Positions 48,905 through 57,696 are shown, counted from the stretch's first letter. The stretch: DNA of 64,000 nt from Hymenobacter lapidiphilus (GCF_013377885.1 NZ_JABKAU010000001.1:124001-188000); one strand, 5' to 3'. Program-made: numbers and translations. Notes: a model not told the origin generated them from the letters alone.

Positions 48905-49753
48905 TTAGCCCGGCTGCGAAGTCAGGCGCTGCTGCCCACGGGCAAAAGCCATCAGGGCGGCATCCAGCTCCAGCAGCGCCGAGCGGTAACCAACCTGCGC
49001 CGGCCCGTGAATGTAGAGCACCGTGCCATTCTTTATGGTCCGGATAATAGCGGCCGATTCGGGAGCCGGTAGCGCCGGGCAGCCTTGGCTGCGGCCCAGC
49101 CGGCCGTGTCGGCTCACAAAAGCCTTGCTCACGTAGTCGGCCCCATGCACTACAATGGCCCTGGTGCGGGCATTGGTGTTGTAACCCGCATCTACGCCTC
49201 GCAGCCGCAACGACAGGCCGTGCTTGCCTTGGTAGGTGGGGCCAGTAACGTAGAAACCCAGGCTGCTTTTCTCGGAGCCTTCTACGTTGGAGAAATTGCG
49301 GGCGAATTCTTCTCCTGTGTTCTTGCCGTGTGCCACCAGCGTGTGGTGCAGCAGCCGGCCTTCGGTTACATCCACCACCCACAGCCGCTCGCGGTTGCTC
49401 GACTGGCTGAAATCGGCAATGGTGAGGGTGCGGGTACCGGCCTCAACATGGCCCTGCTGCTGCAGGTTATAGAAGCCCAGCAGCGCCTGCCGGTACACGG
49501 GCAGCGGCAGTGCGGCCCCCGTAAGCCCGGCCCGGACGTAGGTGTGGGCTACATACTGCTCAAACGCCGCCAGGTAGCTTGTGCGCTCAGCCGGCGTTAG
49601 CAGTGCCAGTACCGGCAGCCCGGAGCCGGCGGGTACCGTAGCCACAACTTCGGCAGGCGCAACGCCTAGCCCGATTAGGACCCGCCCGGCGGGGGTAAAA
49701 CTGCTAAATAAGGTCAGGATAAATCCGGCGGTCAGCGTCGGCAACTTCGTCAT
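48905..49753 (-). CDS. L,D-transpeptidase-like murein protein
   Basis: A 282-residue exported protein of the murein L,D-transpeptidase catalytic-domain family (PF13645 type). An N-terminal signal/anchor is followed by the catalytic-region text ARTRAIVVHGADYVSKAF (His-Gly) and GRLGRSQGCPALPAPE (Ser-x-Gly-Cys), the His and Cys pair of this fold. It could modify peptidoglycan cross-links. The ATG at 49753 starts the signal peptide; the longer frame is upstream noise. Confidence 0.85.
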   Translation of the reverse strand: MTKLPTLTAGFILTLFSSFTPAGRVLIGLGVAPAEVVATVPAGSGLPVLALLTPAERTSYLAAFEQYVAHTYVRAGLTGAALPLPVYRQALLGFYNLQQQGHVEAGTRTLTIADFSQSSNRERLWVVDVTEGRLLHHTLVAHGKNTGEEFARNFSNVEGSEKSSLGFYVTGPTYQGKHGLSLRLRGVDAGYNTNARTRAIVVHGADYVSKAFVSRHGRLGRSQGCPALPAPESAAIIRTIKNGTVLYIHGPAQVGYRSALLELDAALMAFARGQQRLTSQPG

Positions 49754-49880
49754 GGGCCTACAGTAAGCGTTACGGGAAGCAGAGATTTTGGCGGTACCTT
49801 GCAAGGGGCTTCAGTTGGGGCCAGACCAAAATTAGCATTTTTTCCGCAGACCCACCACCAACCGCCTGGCTTTCCTGCTC

Positions 49881-50282
49881 ATGAACATCTCTGCTTCACG
49901 CTTATCCTGGCTGCTTTTCCCAGCAGCCATGTTCGCTCTTTCGGGCTGTGGCCACGCGCTGCCAAGCCTGCCCGGTTTCGATACGGCTGTTTGGCGGGCC
50001 GACCCTTATGGCTGCCGTGGGCAGCGGGCTACGCTTGTACCAATCCTTGAAAAGCACCGCTCCGACCTGTTTGAGGCACGTATCAATGATATAACAGAGC
50101 TTCTGGGCCATCCGGATGAGGAGGAGCTGGGCGAGCAGAGCGACAAAATATATATCTATTATGTAGCCCCGGGCGCGCAATGTGCCTCCGGCAACCCGCG
50201 GGCCACTACTAACCGCGTAATGTTGCGTAGCGGCGCTACCGGCACTGTTACGGAGGTTATACTGCCAGTGCACCTCCAATAG
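49881..50282 (+). CDS. Small lipoprotein of unknown function
   Basis: A 133-residue lipoprotein: signal peptide with the lipobox LSGC at residues 20-23. The mature part (LEKHRSDLFEARINDITELL, GHPDEEELGEQSDKIYIYYV) resembles the SmpA/OmlA-like alpha-beta pattern that appears in envelope-assembly lipoproteins, but this match is weak. It is divergent from the transpeptidase gene. Confidence 0.7.
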   Translation: MNISASRLSWLLFPAAMFALSGCGHALPSLPGFDTAVWRADPYGCRGQRATLVPILEKHRSDLFEARINDITELLGHPDEEELGEQSDKIYIYYVAPGAQCASGNPRATTNRVMLRSGATGTVTEVILPVHLQ

Positions 50283-50412
50283 CCAAACTAGACTATTCTT
50301 CTACGGCGCCCCCACCCTGCCGTTGCCCCGAACAATGCCGGGCCAGGAGTTCGCCTCGCTACGTACACCAAAACGAACTCGCAACATCGCTGTTAACCAC
50401 ACTAGCAAACTG

Positions 50413-50492
50413 CCCATTTTACGCCCAACGCCATTCCGGCCGCTCCTGAGCTAAATCGGGAGCGGCCGGAATGGCGTTGGGCGTAAAATGGG
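50413..50492. terminator. Very long perfect hairpin, bidirectional terminator
   Basis: Two 34-base arms (50413-50446 and 50459-50492) pair without a mismatch around a 12-base loop. It lies between the lipoprotein gene (+) and the Spy-like gene (-). The arms are several times longer than a terminator needs. Confidence 0.9.
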
Positions 50493-50514
50493 TAGGCTAC
50501 TGCCGGGCTTATGT

Positions 50515-50910
50515 TTAGCCGAGCCCGCCTTCGGTATCTGGTTGCGGTGCCGGGGTCGGCTGCGGTCCACGCATAAGGCTAAGCTGCGTAGGCGTCAGGA
50601 TGCGGCTGCACTCGGCATCGTAGTGCGACTGCAGCTCCGAGAGGGCCTGTTGCATCCGCATGGGGTTTTCGTGATGCTGCCACTCAATTTCGTCGGCCTG
50701 CGCTACTTTAATGCTATTAACTTTATATAGGCGGACTATCTGGCCTTCGTTCAGATGCAGTTGTTCTGTCATCTGCCGGGTCAGCGCCTCAGCCTGCACA
50801 GCCGTCCGGTCGATTCCATCGGGCCGTTCGGCATGGTGCTCTTGCTTTTGGGCCTGTGCTACCAAGCTCAGGCTACCGAGGAAGAGGAGAGTGAAGAAGA
50901 GCGCTTTCAT
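50515..50910 (-). CDS. Small periplasmic helical protein (Spy/CpxP-like)
   Basis: A 131-residue exported protein with a signal peptide (to about VAQAQ, residue 20). The mature part is highly helical and charged, with LTRQMTEQLHLNEGQIVRLY, an LTxxQ-like turn (ILTPTQLSLM) and a disordered Pro-rich tail. Such proteins act as periplasmic stress chaperones; that function is inferred from the pattern. The start is the ATG at 50910. Confidence 0.7.
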   Translation of the reverse strand: MKALFFTLLFLGSLSLVAQAQKQEHHAERPDGIDRTAVQAEALTRQMTEQLHLNEGQIVRLYKVNSIKVAQADEIEWQHHENPMRMQQALSELQSHYDAECSRILTPTQLSLMRGPQPTPAPQPDTEGGLG

Positions 50911-51243
50911 GGTTGGTGCTTGCTATACTGCGGGGAGGCTGATGAACCCAGTTGACAGCAGAACCAATCGATTCTGCGGAAAATTCCATCAACCCCATAT
51001 CCATCATACAATAATATAAAAAAAAAGCCACATTAGCGACTTGTAATATCATTTTAAGCAAACTATATATTAGAATAATGTATTTGTTATATCTTCCTGT
51101 AATAACCCATTATGCTGTTTCTGCCAGCGTCTGACCTGCATCAAACAGAATACAAGGCCCTGTAAGTCAATTCATTAAAATAAAAAAAGGCAATACAAGC
51201 CATTGCGCACAGCTTGCATTACCCGCTTTGTATGAACACCGGC
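50911..51243. other. AT-rich intergenic region
   Basis: About 330 bases without a gene. The side near 50911 should hold the promoter of the Spy-like gene; the A/T density is highest at 51010-51110. A terminator of the DUF4199 gene lies at 51182-51223. Confidence 0.55.
51182..51223 (-). terminator. Rho-independent terminator of the DUF4199 gene
   Basis: On the minus strand the stem GGTAATGCAAGC/GCTTGTATTGCC (one mismatch) is followed by seven T. It is 20 bases behind the DUF4199 stop. Confidence 0.8.
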
Positions 51244-51717
51244 CTACTCCAGGCCCGTCATAGGTTGGTGTTCGGGGCTTTTGAAATACTGCATAGCAAT
51301 AAGCGAGATAATCATGCCCGACATGGCTCCCTGCAGGATGATGGCTAGGAATGCAATGGTTACCGACAGGTCGTAACCGAACAGATCCTGGGCCTGCAGG
51401 CCATCCATGATGCCGGGGTTGATAACACCGGCGTACACGATGAAGAAGAAAGCAAAGGCGACAGAAGCAATAAGTGCCGTGATAATACCAGTACCGAAAC
51501 CCGCCAGATAAGCCATCCGGCCGTCGCGGCTACGTTTGAAGCGCGCAATGGAAAAGCACACACCTACGGCCAGTATCAGGCCGTTCAGGAAGCTGAATTC
51601 GATGCGTTCGGTCAGGTTGAAGAAGGAGGCGCCAACGAAGTACACCATCATGCCGACCGATGTATAGAGGCCGTAACGGACGCCATTGGTTTCGGGAGTA
51701 ATCGTGGAATCAGCCAT
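51244..51717 (-). CDS. DUF4199 membrane protein
   Basis: A 157-residue integral membrane protein with four hydrophobic segments (about 17-33, 43-58, 70-98, 118-143). The text NGVRYGLYTSVGMMVYFVG and RFKRSRDGRMAYLAGFGTGI matches the DUF4199 family, widespread in Bacteroidota. Its function is unknown. Confidence 0.85.
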   Translation of the reverse strand: MADSTITPETNGVRYGLYTSVGMMVYFVGASFFNLTERIEFSFLNGLILAVGVCFSIARFKRSRDGRMAYLAGFGTGIITALIASVAFAFFFIVYAGVINPGIMDGLQAQDLFGYDLSVTIAFLAIILQGAMSGMIISLIAMQYFKSPEHQPMTGLE

Positions 51718-51941
51718 AGATGAAGCTTAAAAAAGGGTGGATGTATCAACAGGACCAGCAGACTTTGATAAGGCTGCGTCGGAACCAGTCGGACCGGGCG
51801 GCGTGTTGGCCTCCTGCAGCCCGTAAGGCCCTGTTTCACTTTATACAAGCTTGTAGGGCGGCTGGTTGTCATTTGTCACACTTTTTTGTCCTATCTGCTA
51901 CGTCGTGCTACTTGCTAGTTCAACGGCGAGGGCAATTTCCG

Positions 51942-51949
51942 TACTTTTG
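51942..51949 (+). promoter_or_regulatory. Bacteroidota-type -7 box (TACTTTTG) of the ABC-F gene
   Basis: Matches the TAnnTTTG -7 consensus of Bacteroidota sigma factor promoters, 67 bases before the ATG at 52016. It shows that the frame open from 51866 starts upstream of transcription and is not the real start. Confidence 0.6.
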
Positions 51950-52015
51950 CGGCCGGCTACGCGGCACCCAGTGCCACAGACCGCTTGTTGCTTTCTTTTT
52001 TGCCTACTTCTCTCT

Positions 52016-53638
52016 ATGATTAGCACCTCCAACGTAAGCCTGCGCTACGGCAAGCGCGTTTTGTTTGAAGACGTTACCATCAAATTCATGCCGGGCAACG
52101 TGTACGGCCTCATCGGGGCCAACGGCGCCGGCAAGTCCACGTTTCTGAAAATCCTGTCGGGCGAAATCGAGGCCAACACTGGCTCGGTGGACATGCCCAA
52201 GGGTTCGCGCCTGTCGGTGCTCCGGCAGGACCAGTTTGCGGCCGACGCCTTCCCGGTGCTCCAGACCGTGATTATGGGCCATACCCGCCTCTGGAAGGTG
52301 ATGGAGGAGAAGGATACGCTGTATGCTAAAGCCGACTTCTCGGACGCCGACGGCGAGCGGGCCGCCGAGCTGGAAGGCGAATTTGCCGACCTCGAAGGCT
52401 GGAACGCCGAGTACGAGGCGGCCGAGCTGCTCTCGGGCCTGGGCATTGCCGAAAACAAGCACCAAACCCTGATGGGCGACCTGGGCACCTCCGATAAAGT
52501 GCGGGTGCTGCTGGCCCAGGCCCTGTTTGGCAACCCCGACGTACTGCTGCTCGACGAACCTACCAACGGCCTCGACGCCGAAACGGTCTTGTGGCTCGAA
52601 AACTTCCTCGACTCGTTCCAGAACACGGTGATTGTGGTTAGCCACGACCGCCACTTCCTCGACGCGGTGTGTAACTACATGGCCGACGTTGACTTCTCGA
52701 AGATCACCATGTACCCCGGCAACTACTCGTTCTGGTACGAGAGCAGCCAGCTAGTACTGCGCCAGCGCCAGGACGTGAACAAGAAAACCGAGGACAAGCG
52801 CAAGGAGCTGGAAGAGTTTGTGCGCCGCTTCTCGGCCAACGCCTCGAAAAGCAAGCAGGCCACCTCGCGCCAGAAACTGCTCCAGAAGCTCACGCTGGAA
52901 GAAATCAAGCCCAGCTCGCGCAAGTACCCCTACATTGCGTTCAAGCCCGAGCGCGAGGCCGGCAACCAACTGCTGACCGTGGAAAACCTAAGCGCCAAGG
53001 TGGATGGGCAGACCATCTTCCGCAACGTGTCGTTTATGCTCGACAAGGGCGACAAAGTGGCCCTGGTGAGCCGCGACGACCGGGCCGCTTCCCTCCTCTT
53101 CGACATCCTGTTCGAGCAGGTGAAACCGGCCACCGGCAGCTTCGCGTGGGGCACCACCATTACCCCCAGCTACTTCCCTAAGGAGAACACCGAGTTTTTT
53201 GACACCGACCTGAACCTGGTGGACTGGCTGCGCCAGTACAGCACCGAGAAGGACGAATCGTTTATTCGCGGTTTTCTGGGCCGGATGCTGTTTTCGGGCG
53301 AGGAGTCGCTCAAGAAAAGCAACGTGCTGAGCGGCGGCGAGAAAGTGCGCTGCATGCTGAGCAAGATGATGATGGAAGGCGGCAACGTGCTCACGCTCGA
53401 CGACCCGACCAACCACCTCGACCTGGAAAGTATTACCGCCCTCAACAACTCGCTGCAGGAATTCAATGGCACGCTGCTGTTTGCCTCGCACGACTTGAAG
53501 GTGATTGAGACCGTGGCCAACCGCATTATCGAACTCACGCCCGGCGGCGTTATCGACCGGCGCATGACGTACGAGGAGTACTTGGCCGACGACAACATCC
53601 GCGAGCAGCGCCGGCGCATGTACCAGCTGGTTTCGTAG
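52016..53638 (+). CDS. YbiT-like ABC-F ATPase with a degenerate second ATP site
   Basis: A 540-residue soluble ABC-F protein, a ribosome-associated translation factor. The first ATPase domain has Walker A GLIGANGAGKST (residues 31-42) and Walker B VLLLDEPTNGLD, but a non-canonical signature (LGTSDKVRVLL). The linker FVRRFSANASKSKQATSR is the ABC-F interdomain part. The second domain has LVSRDDRAASLL in place of Walker A, LDDPTNHLD in place of Walker B, and a normal LSGGEK signature. One composite site (first-domain walkers with second-domain signature) is thus complete and the other is not. The ATG at 52016 gives the YbiT N terminus. Confidence 0.92.
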   Translation: MISTSNVSLRYGKRVLFEDVTIKFMPGNVYGLIGANGAGKSTFLKILSGEIEANTGSVDMPKGSRLSVLRQDQFAADAFPVLQTVIMGHTRLWKVMEEKDTLYAKADFSDADGERAAELEGEFADLEGWNAEYEAAELLSGLGIAENKHQTLMGDLGTSDKVRVLLAQALFGNPDVLLLDEPTNGLDAETVLWLENFLDSFQNTVIVVSHDRHFLDAVCNYMADVDFSKITMYPGNYSFWYESSQLVLRQRQDVNKKTEDKRKELEEFVRRFSANASKSKQATSRQKLLQKLTLEEIKPSSRKYPYIAFKPEREAGNQLLTVENLSAKVDGQTIFRNVSFMLDKGDKVALVSRDDRAASLLFDILFEQVKPATGSFAWGTTITPSYFPKENTEFFDTDLNLVDWLRQYSTEKDESFIRGFLGRMLFSGEESLKKSNVLSGGEKVRCMLSKMMMEGGNVLTLDDPTNHLDLESITALNNSLQEFNGTLLFASHDLKVIETVANRIIELTPGGVIDRRMTYEEYLADDNIREQRRRMYQLVS

Positions 53639-53672
53639 CTTTAGCAGCTTTCAGTTTACATACGGGAAAGAG

Positions 53673-53711
53673 GAAATGGTGCGTTATTGAATAGCAGTGA
53701 CGCACCATTTC
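53673..53711 (+). terminator. Hairpin terminator of the ABC-F gene
   Basis: Perfect 12-bp arms GAAATGGTGCGT/ACGCACCATTTC (53673-53684 and 53700-53711), 34 bases after the stop. No T-run. Confidence 0.7.
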
Positions 53712-53759
53712 GCATTCTTGCCCGTTGCCGGTTACCTACTCTCCTATCTATTTCAAAAC

Positions 53760-54596
53760 ATGAAACGATTTCTGTTTTCGCTGGTGCTGGGCGGAACCGG
53801 CCTCGCGCTGGTTCCGGCCGCTGCCCGCGCCCAGACGACAACGCCGACCGACACGGTTCGTACCGTGAAGCCGCAGCTAAACACGGCTCCTCCCGGCTCG
53901 GCACCCGCCCGACCCCGGCGCGAGCCCGCCACGGCCCCCAACGAGCCGCAGCCAGCGCCCACCACGCCGCCCGTGTACCAGCCCGCCCCCAACGTACCGG
54001 CCTCCAATGCCCCCTACGACCCCAACCGGCCTTCGGGCATGGATTTACCCCAGCGGGCGGGTGTGGCACCGCCCCCACCGCCGCTGCGCAAGTACTTTCT
54101 GTATACCAACTTCGGGTTGGGCTACAGCAGCTACGCCGGCGACGGCCAGTTTAATGCGAGTATTGCCCCGGCCATTGGCTACCGGGTAACGGAGAAGTTC
54201 GCCATCGGACCGGGCATCAGCTACTCATACATCAACGTGAGCTATTCGCCCTTCAACCAGCAGTTCGGCTACCCCGAAAAAATCCGGTACAACAACCTTG
54301 GGCTGAAGGCATTTGCGCAGTACATGGTGTACAAGCAGTTTTTTGTACACGCCGAATACGAGGTGACCCGCTTGCGGGGTGAGGCTACGTTTGCGCAGGG
54401 CAATATGATAACCAGCAATACCACAGCCACCACGCCGCTGGGCGGTGCCGGCTACCGCAGCCAGTTTGGCGAGCGGTTTGCCGCCGATATTGTGGTGCTC
54501 TATAATTTCAACGATGGCATCGACAACCAGGGCAACCGGAAGTCGCCTTACGGGCAGCCGGAAATACGCTTCAACTTCCTTTTCGATCTGAAGTAG
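53760..54596 (+). CDS. Outer-membrane beta-barrel protein with Pro-rich linker
   Basis: A 278-residue exported protein. Signal peptide to about ARAQ (residue 25), then a Pro/Ala-rich disordered segment to about residue 115, then alternating strands with aromatic girdles (KYFLYTNFGLGYSSYAGDGQ, VTEKFAIGPGISYSYINVSY, AADIVVLYNF) and a C-terminal strand ending IRFNFLFDLK, as in an 8-stranded porin-like barrel. Function unknown. Confidence 0.8.
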   Translation: MKRFLFSLVLGGTGLALVPAAARAQTTTPTDTVRTVKPQLNTAPPGSAPARPRREPATAPNEPQPAPTTPPVYQPAPNVPASNAPYDPNRPSGMDLPQRAGVAPPPPPLRKYFLYTNFGLGYSSYAGDGQFNASIAPAIGYRVTEKFAIGPGISYSYINVSYSPFNQQFGYPEKIRYNNLGLKAFAQYMVYKQFFVHAEYEVTRLRGEATFAQGNMITSNTTATTPLGGAGYRSQFGERFAADIVVLYNFNDGIDNQGNRKSPYGQPEIRFNFLFDLK

Positions 54597-54624
54597 GCCC
54601 TCGGTTTGTCCAGGCCACAACCAC

Positions 54625-54670
54625 AAAGAAGCCCCGCTCAATTGCTTGAGCGGGGCTTCTTTAGTTTTTT
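54625..54670. terminator. Strong bidirectional terminator
   Basis: 17-bp perfect arms (54625-54641 and 54646-54662) with a TTGC loop and a T-run at 54665-54670. It lies between convergent genes. Confidence 0.9.
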
Positions 54671-54712
54671 CGGAAAGCGTATGTTTCCAGCTGGCTGAGT
54701 GCCGGGCGGTAC

Positions 54713-54871
54713 TTATACCGCGCTACCGCCTCGAATGACGCGCAGCAGCACTACGATAATGGCAATTACGAGCAGGACGTGAATGATGCTGCCGGAGAAG
54801 AAGCCGCCGAAGAAGCTGATAGCCCAGATGATGACCAGAATGACGGCGATAATGTACAACAGATTACCCAT
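54713..54871 (-). CDS. lmo0937-family small membrane protein
   Basis: A 52-residue protein, MGNLLYIIAVILVIIWAISF, then FGGFFSGSIIHVLLVIAIIV and VLLRVIRGGSAV: two membrane segments joined by a Gly/Phe-rich turn, the full pattern of the lmo0937 family. Its role is unknown; members are often stress-induced. The gene is short and easily missed, but the sequence match is clear. It is convergent with the barrel gene and shares the terminator at 54625. Confidence 0.88.
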   Translation of the reverse strand: MGNLLYIIAVILVIIWAISFFGGFFSGSIIHVLLVIAIIVVLLRVIRGGSAV

Positions 54872-55136
54872 GATTGAAAAGGAAGAGAGTGGGGAAAAAG
54901 GGGAGAGAGAAAACAGCGTTTCCGGTTCGCAGTTAAAGATTAGCGGGGCCGGAATACACTCTGCGGGTTTGTACGCGCACCTTCACCCAAAAGGTTTTAT
55001 TAGGCTTCATCTATTTTTCATACTTCGGCAAAAAAACGGCCTTCTGAGGTTCCTACACCACATTTAGGCTACACAAAAAAAGCGCGTTACCCAGCCCATC
55101 CGTGTTTGCCCGATTGGGCGGGGCCGGGTTTCGGTG
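54872..55136. other. Intergenic region, no gene
   Basis: About 265 bases of divergent spacer between the lmo0937-family gene and hbd. A/T-rich at 55000-55030. Nothing coding is seen; it should hold the leftward promoter near 54872-54950. Confidence 0.5.
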
Positions 55137-55144
55137 TAGCTTTG
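55137..55144 (+). promoter_or_regulatory. Bacteroidota-type -7 box (TAGCTTTG) of hbd
   Basis: Exact TAnnTTTG match, 69 bases before the ATG at 55213. It rules out the longer frame from 55102. Confidence 0.65.
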
Positions 55145-55212
55145 CCAAGGCCTGCCCCCACCCCGGATTTGGCGCGCTTTCGTTTCTTCCCACCCTGTTT
55201 TCACTTACTTCT

Positions 55213-56100
55213 ATGAACGTTGCCGTTATTGGCTCGGGCACGATGGGCAATGGTATTGCCCACGTATTTGCCCAGCACGGATTCGCCGTTGCCCTCATTG
55301 ACATCAACCAGCCGGCCCTCGATAAAGGCATGGCGACCATCGGCAAAAACCTCGACCGGCAGGTGAGCAAAGGCAGCCTGGCCGAGGCCGACAAAACGGC
55401 CACCCTGGGCCGCATCACCACCTACACCAGCCTTTCGGAGGGAGTTCTGCAGGCTGATCTGGTGGTAGAAGCCGCCACTGAAAACGTGGAGCTCAAGCTC
55501 AATATCTTCCGCGAAATCGACCAGTACGCGCCCGAGCAGGCCATTCTAGCCACCAACACTTCCTCCATCTCCATTACCCGCATTGCCGCTGTTACCAAGC
55601 GCCCCACCCAGGTTATTGGCATGCACTTCATGAACCCGGTGCCGGTAATGAAGCTCGTGGAGGTGATTCGTGGCTATGCCACCTCCGACGAGGTAACGGC
55701 TAAAGTGATGGAGATGTCGCGGCAGCTGGGCAAAACGCCCACCGAAGTCAACGACTACCCCGGCTTCGTGGCCAACCGCATTCTGATGCCCATGATCAAC
55801 GAGGCTATCATCTCGCTGCACGAAGGTGTGGCCGGCGTGGAGGAAATTGATACGGTGATGAAGCTGGGCATGGCCCACCCTATGGGTCCGCTACAGCTGG
55901 CCGACTTTATCGGCCTCGATGTATGCCTGGCCATTATGCGGGTGCTGCACGACGGCCTGGGCAACCCCAAATACGCCCCCTGCCCGCTGCTGGTAAACAT
56001 GGTAACGGCCGGCCGCCTGGGCGTAAAGTCGGGCGAAGGCTTCTACTCCTGGACTCACGGCACCAAAGACCTGGTGCTGGCCGAGCGGTTCCGCAAGTAG
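55213..56100 (+). CDS. hbd: 3-hydroxybutyryl-CoA / 3-hydroxyacyl-CoA dehydrogenase
   Basis: A 295-residue NAD(P)-dependent dehydrogenase. The Rossmann motif is VAVIGSGTMGNGIAHVFAQ at the N terminus; the catalytic region is IGMHFMNPVPVMKLVEVIRG (His) with NDYPGFVANRILMPMINEAI (Asn). The C-terminal helical domain is complete. It acts in butanoate or fatty-acid breakdown. There is no adjacent thiolase or crotonase gene. Confidence 0.95.
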   Translation: MNVAVIGSGTMGNGIAHVFAQHGFAVALIDINQPALDKGMATIGKNLDRQVSKGSLAEADKTATLGRITTYTSLSEGVLQADLVVEAATENVELKLNIFREIDQYAPEQAILATNTSSISITRIAAVTKRPTQVIGMHFMNPVPVMKLVEVIRGYATSDEVTAKVMEMSRQLGKTPTEVNDYPGFVANRILMPMINEAIISLHEGVAGVEEIDTVMKLGMAHPMGPLQLADFIGLDVCLAIMRVLHDGLGNPKYAPCPLLVNMVTAGRLGVKSGEGFYSWTHGTKDLVLAERFRK

Positions 56101-56115
56101 AGTACAGCGTATGCG

Positions 56116-56260
56116 TTGCAGCTGAAAGGGATAACGCCAACTGGTTCTGGGTGGACAATGCCACCTGCTGGCTTTATGCCGGGGTTTGTGAACAGCTACC
56201 GGCCCTAAAGCGTTATAAGAATAACGCGGGACGAATCTGCGTTATCCCTTTCATCTGCAA
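56116..56260. repeat. Inverted-repeat element between hbd and msrA
   Basis: Ends 56116-56137 and 56239-56260 agree in inverted orientation at 21 of 22 positions (TTGCAG..GAAAGGGATAACGC). The right end is followed by GCAACATCTGTGATT (56257-56271), which is also found at 57957-57971. MITE-like; no gene inside. Confidence 0.65.
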
Positions 56261-56273
56261 CATCTGTGATTTT

Positions 56274-56813
56274 ATGGAACAAGCTACATTTGGCGGCGGC
56301 TGCTTCTGGTGCACCGAAGCCGTATTTCAGAATCTGAATGGCGTCGAAAAAGTAGTATCGGGCTACACTGGCGGGCGCATCGCCAACCCGACCTACAAGG
56401 AGGTTTGCAGCGGCCTGACGGGCCACAACGAGGTCATCCAGGTCAGCTACGACCCTACTGTTATCAGCTACGAGGACTTGCTGGAGGTGTTTTGGAAAAC
56501 CCACGACCCTACCACCCTCAACCGCCAGGGCAACGACGCGGGCACCCAGTACCGCTCGGGCATCTACACCAACTCCGATGAACAGCAGCGCCTGGCCGAA
56601 GCCTACAAGCAGAAGCTTGCCGATGCCAACGCCTTCGATGGCCCTATTACCACCGAAATCCTGCCCCTGCCGACGTTCTATCCTGCCGAGGCTTACCACC
56701 AGAACTACTACAACCAGAACCGCAGCCAGCCCTACTGCCAGTTTGTAGTCAAGAGCAAAGTGGATAAGGTAAAATCGGTGTTCGGCGACAAGCTGAAAAG
56801 CGAAGTAGCATAG
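56274..56813 (+). CDS. msrA: Peptide-methionine (S)-S-oxide reductase MsrA
   Basis: A 179-residue repair enzyme that reduces methionine-S-sulfoxide. The active site is FGGGCFWCTEAVFQ with catalytic Cys10 (and Cys13), and the family text YTGGRIANPTYKEVCSG, GHNEVIQVSYDP and QYRSGIYTNSDEQ follows. The fold is complete; no MsrB domain is fused. The ATG at 56274 follows the inverted-repeat element, so the promoter may lie in or before that element. Confidence 0.96.
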   Translation: MEQATFGGGCFWCTEAVFQNLNGVEKVVSGYTGGRIANPTYKEVCSGLTGHNEVIQVSYDPTVISYEDLLEVFWKTHDPTTLNRQGNDAGTQYRSGIYTNSDEQQRLAEAYKQKLADANAFDGPITTEILPLPTFYPAEAYHQNYYNQNRSQPYCQFVVKSKVDKVKSVFGDKLKSEVA

Positions 56814-56816
56814 TTT

Positions 56817-56888
56817 AAAAGCGAACAGCAACAGAAAAGCGGTCATCCTGAGCTCAGGATGACCGCTTTTCTGTTGCTGTTCGCTTTT
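56817..56888. terminator. 72-base perfect palindrome, bidirectional terminator
   Basis: Arms 56817-56852 and 56853-56888 pair over 36 bp with no loop and no mismatch, with AAAA and TTTT at the ends. It fills nearly the whole gap between the convergent msrA and 56893 genes. The core GGTCATCCTGAG is a repeat-like sequence. Confidence 0.95.
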
Positions 56889-56892
56889 GTGC

Positions 56893-57696
56893 TTATCCCT
56901 GCTGCACGCCCATTTCAATTTGGAAAGGGCCCTGGTCGCGGCCGAGTGCATAGAACGTAGCCACCTGGTTCATCAGGGTGCGGGTATAGAGGTCGAGGTC
57001 GCGGGTTTCGATAATCTGGTCGTTGCGCACGATGATGAAGCTCACCAGCTCGCCGGGGTAGGCCCCGTCTTCGCCTACTTCGGGCAGGGCCTCGAAAGGT
57101 GAGTGCGAGCGAACCGGAATGAACTCCTGCTTGGGCAGCGTCATCAGGGTTTTGTCGCCGAAAGGCACGAAGCCTTTAACGGCCGAGTAGTAGTAGTGCG
57201 GGTTCCAGACCCAGCTGCCGTTGAAGATATAGTACTCGTCGGTGCCCAGGCGCAGGAACTCGCGCAACGAAACATTGACGGCTACACGCCAGTTGCTGCG
57301 CTCCTGCAGGCTCTGCTTGATAACGGCCAGCCGCGTGGGGTCGGGCACATCGGTAAGCGTTTGCGTGAGGCGGGCATGCACGACCAGCTCGCAGCCGGCG
57401 TACAGGTTGAGCAGCTGCTGACGCCAGGCATTTTGAGCACCCAGCTGATACGCATCGGCACGGGTAAACTCGAAAAAGTTGTGCGTGTAAGGCCCGGCCA
57501 GGGCTACACCATCGCGGCCGTTGGGCTCGGCCCACTCCACCAGAAAGCAGGGCCGGGTGCGGCCATCTACCCAAGGAAGCTCGCGGTTGAAAACAACGCG
57601 GGTCTGAACAGTTTCAGGTTCGAGGCTCAGCTCCTGGGCCACATAGTCGCGCACTTCCTCGCGGGCCTGCGCAGCCGATACTACATTCTTAATCAC
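56893..57696 (-). CDS. Conserved Bacteroidota protein of unknown function
   Basis: A 267-residue soluble protein. It has alternating strand/helix text (RPCFLVEWAEPNGRDGVALA, YTHNFFEFTRADAYQLGAQN, LVSFIIVRNDQIIETRDLDL) but no motif I can name. The only start in the right place is GTG at 57696, which lies inside the inverted-repeat end at 57690-57719. It is leftward, downstream of dapD, with 273 bases between, most of them repeat element. Confidence 0.65.
   Translation of the reverse strand: MIKNVVSAAQAREEVRDYVAQELSLEPETVQTRVVFNRELPWVDGRTRPCFLVEWAEPNGRDGVALAGPYTHNFFEFTRADAYQLGAQNAWRQQLLNLYAGCELVVHARLTQTLTDVPDPTRLAVIKQSLQERSNWRVAVNVSLREFLRLGTDEYYIFNGSWVWNPHYYYSAVKGFVPFGDKTLMTLPKQEFIPVRSHSPFEALPEVGEDGAYPGELVSFIIVRNDQIIETRDLDLYTRTLMNQVATFYALGRDQGPFQIEMGVQQG

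Noticed and set aside
55102..55212. Upstream extension of hbd
   Set aside because: The TAGCTTTG promoter box lies within it and the Rossmann motif begins at the ATG at 55213.
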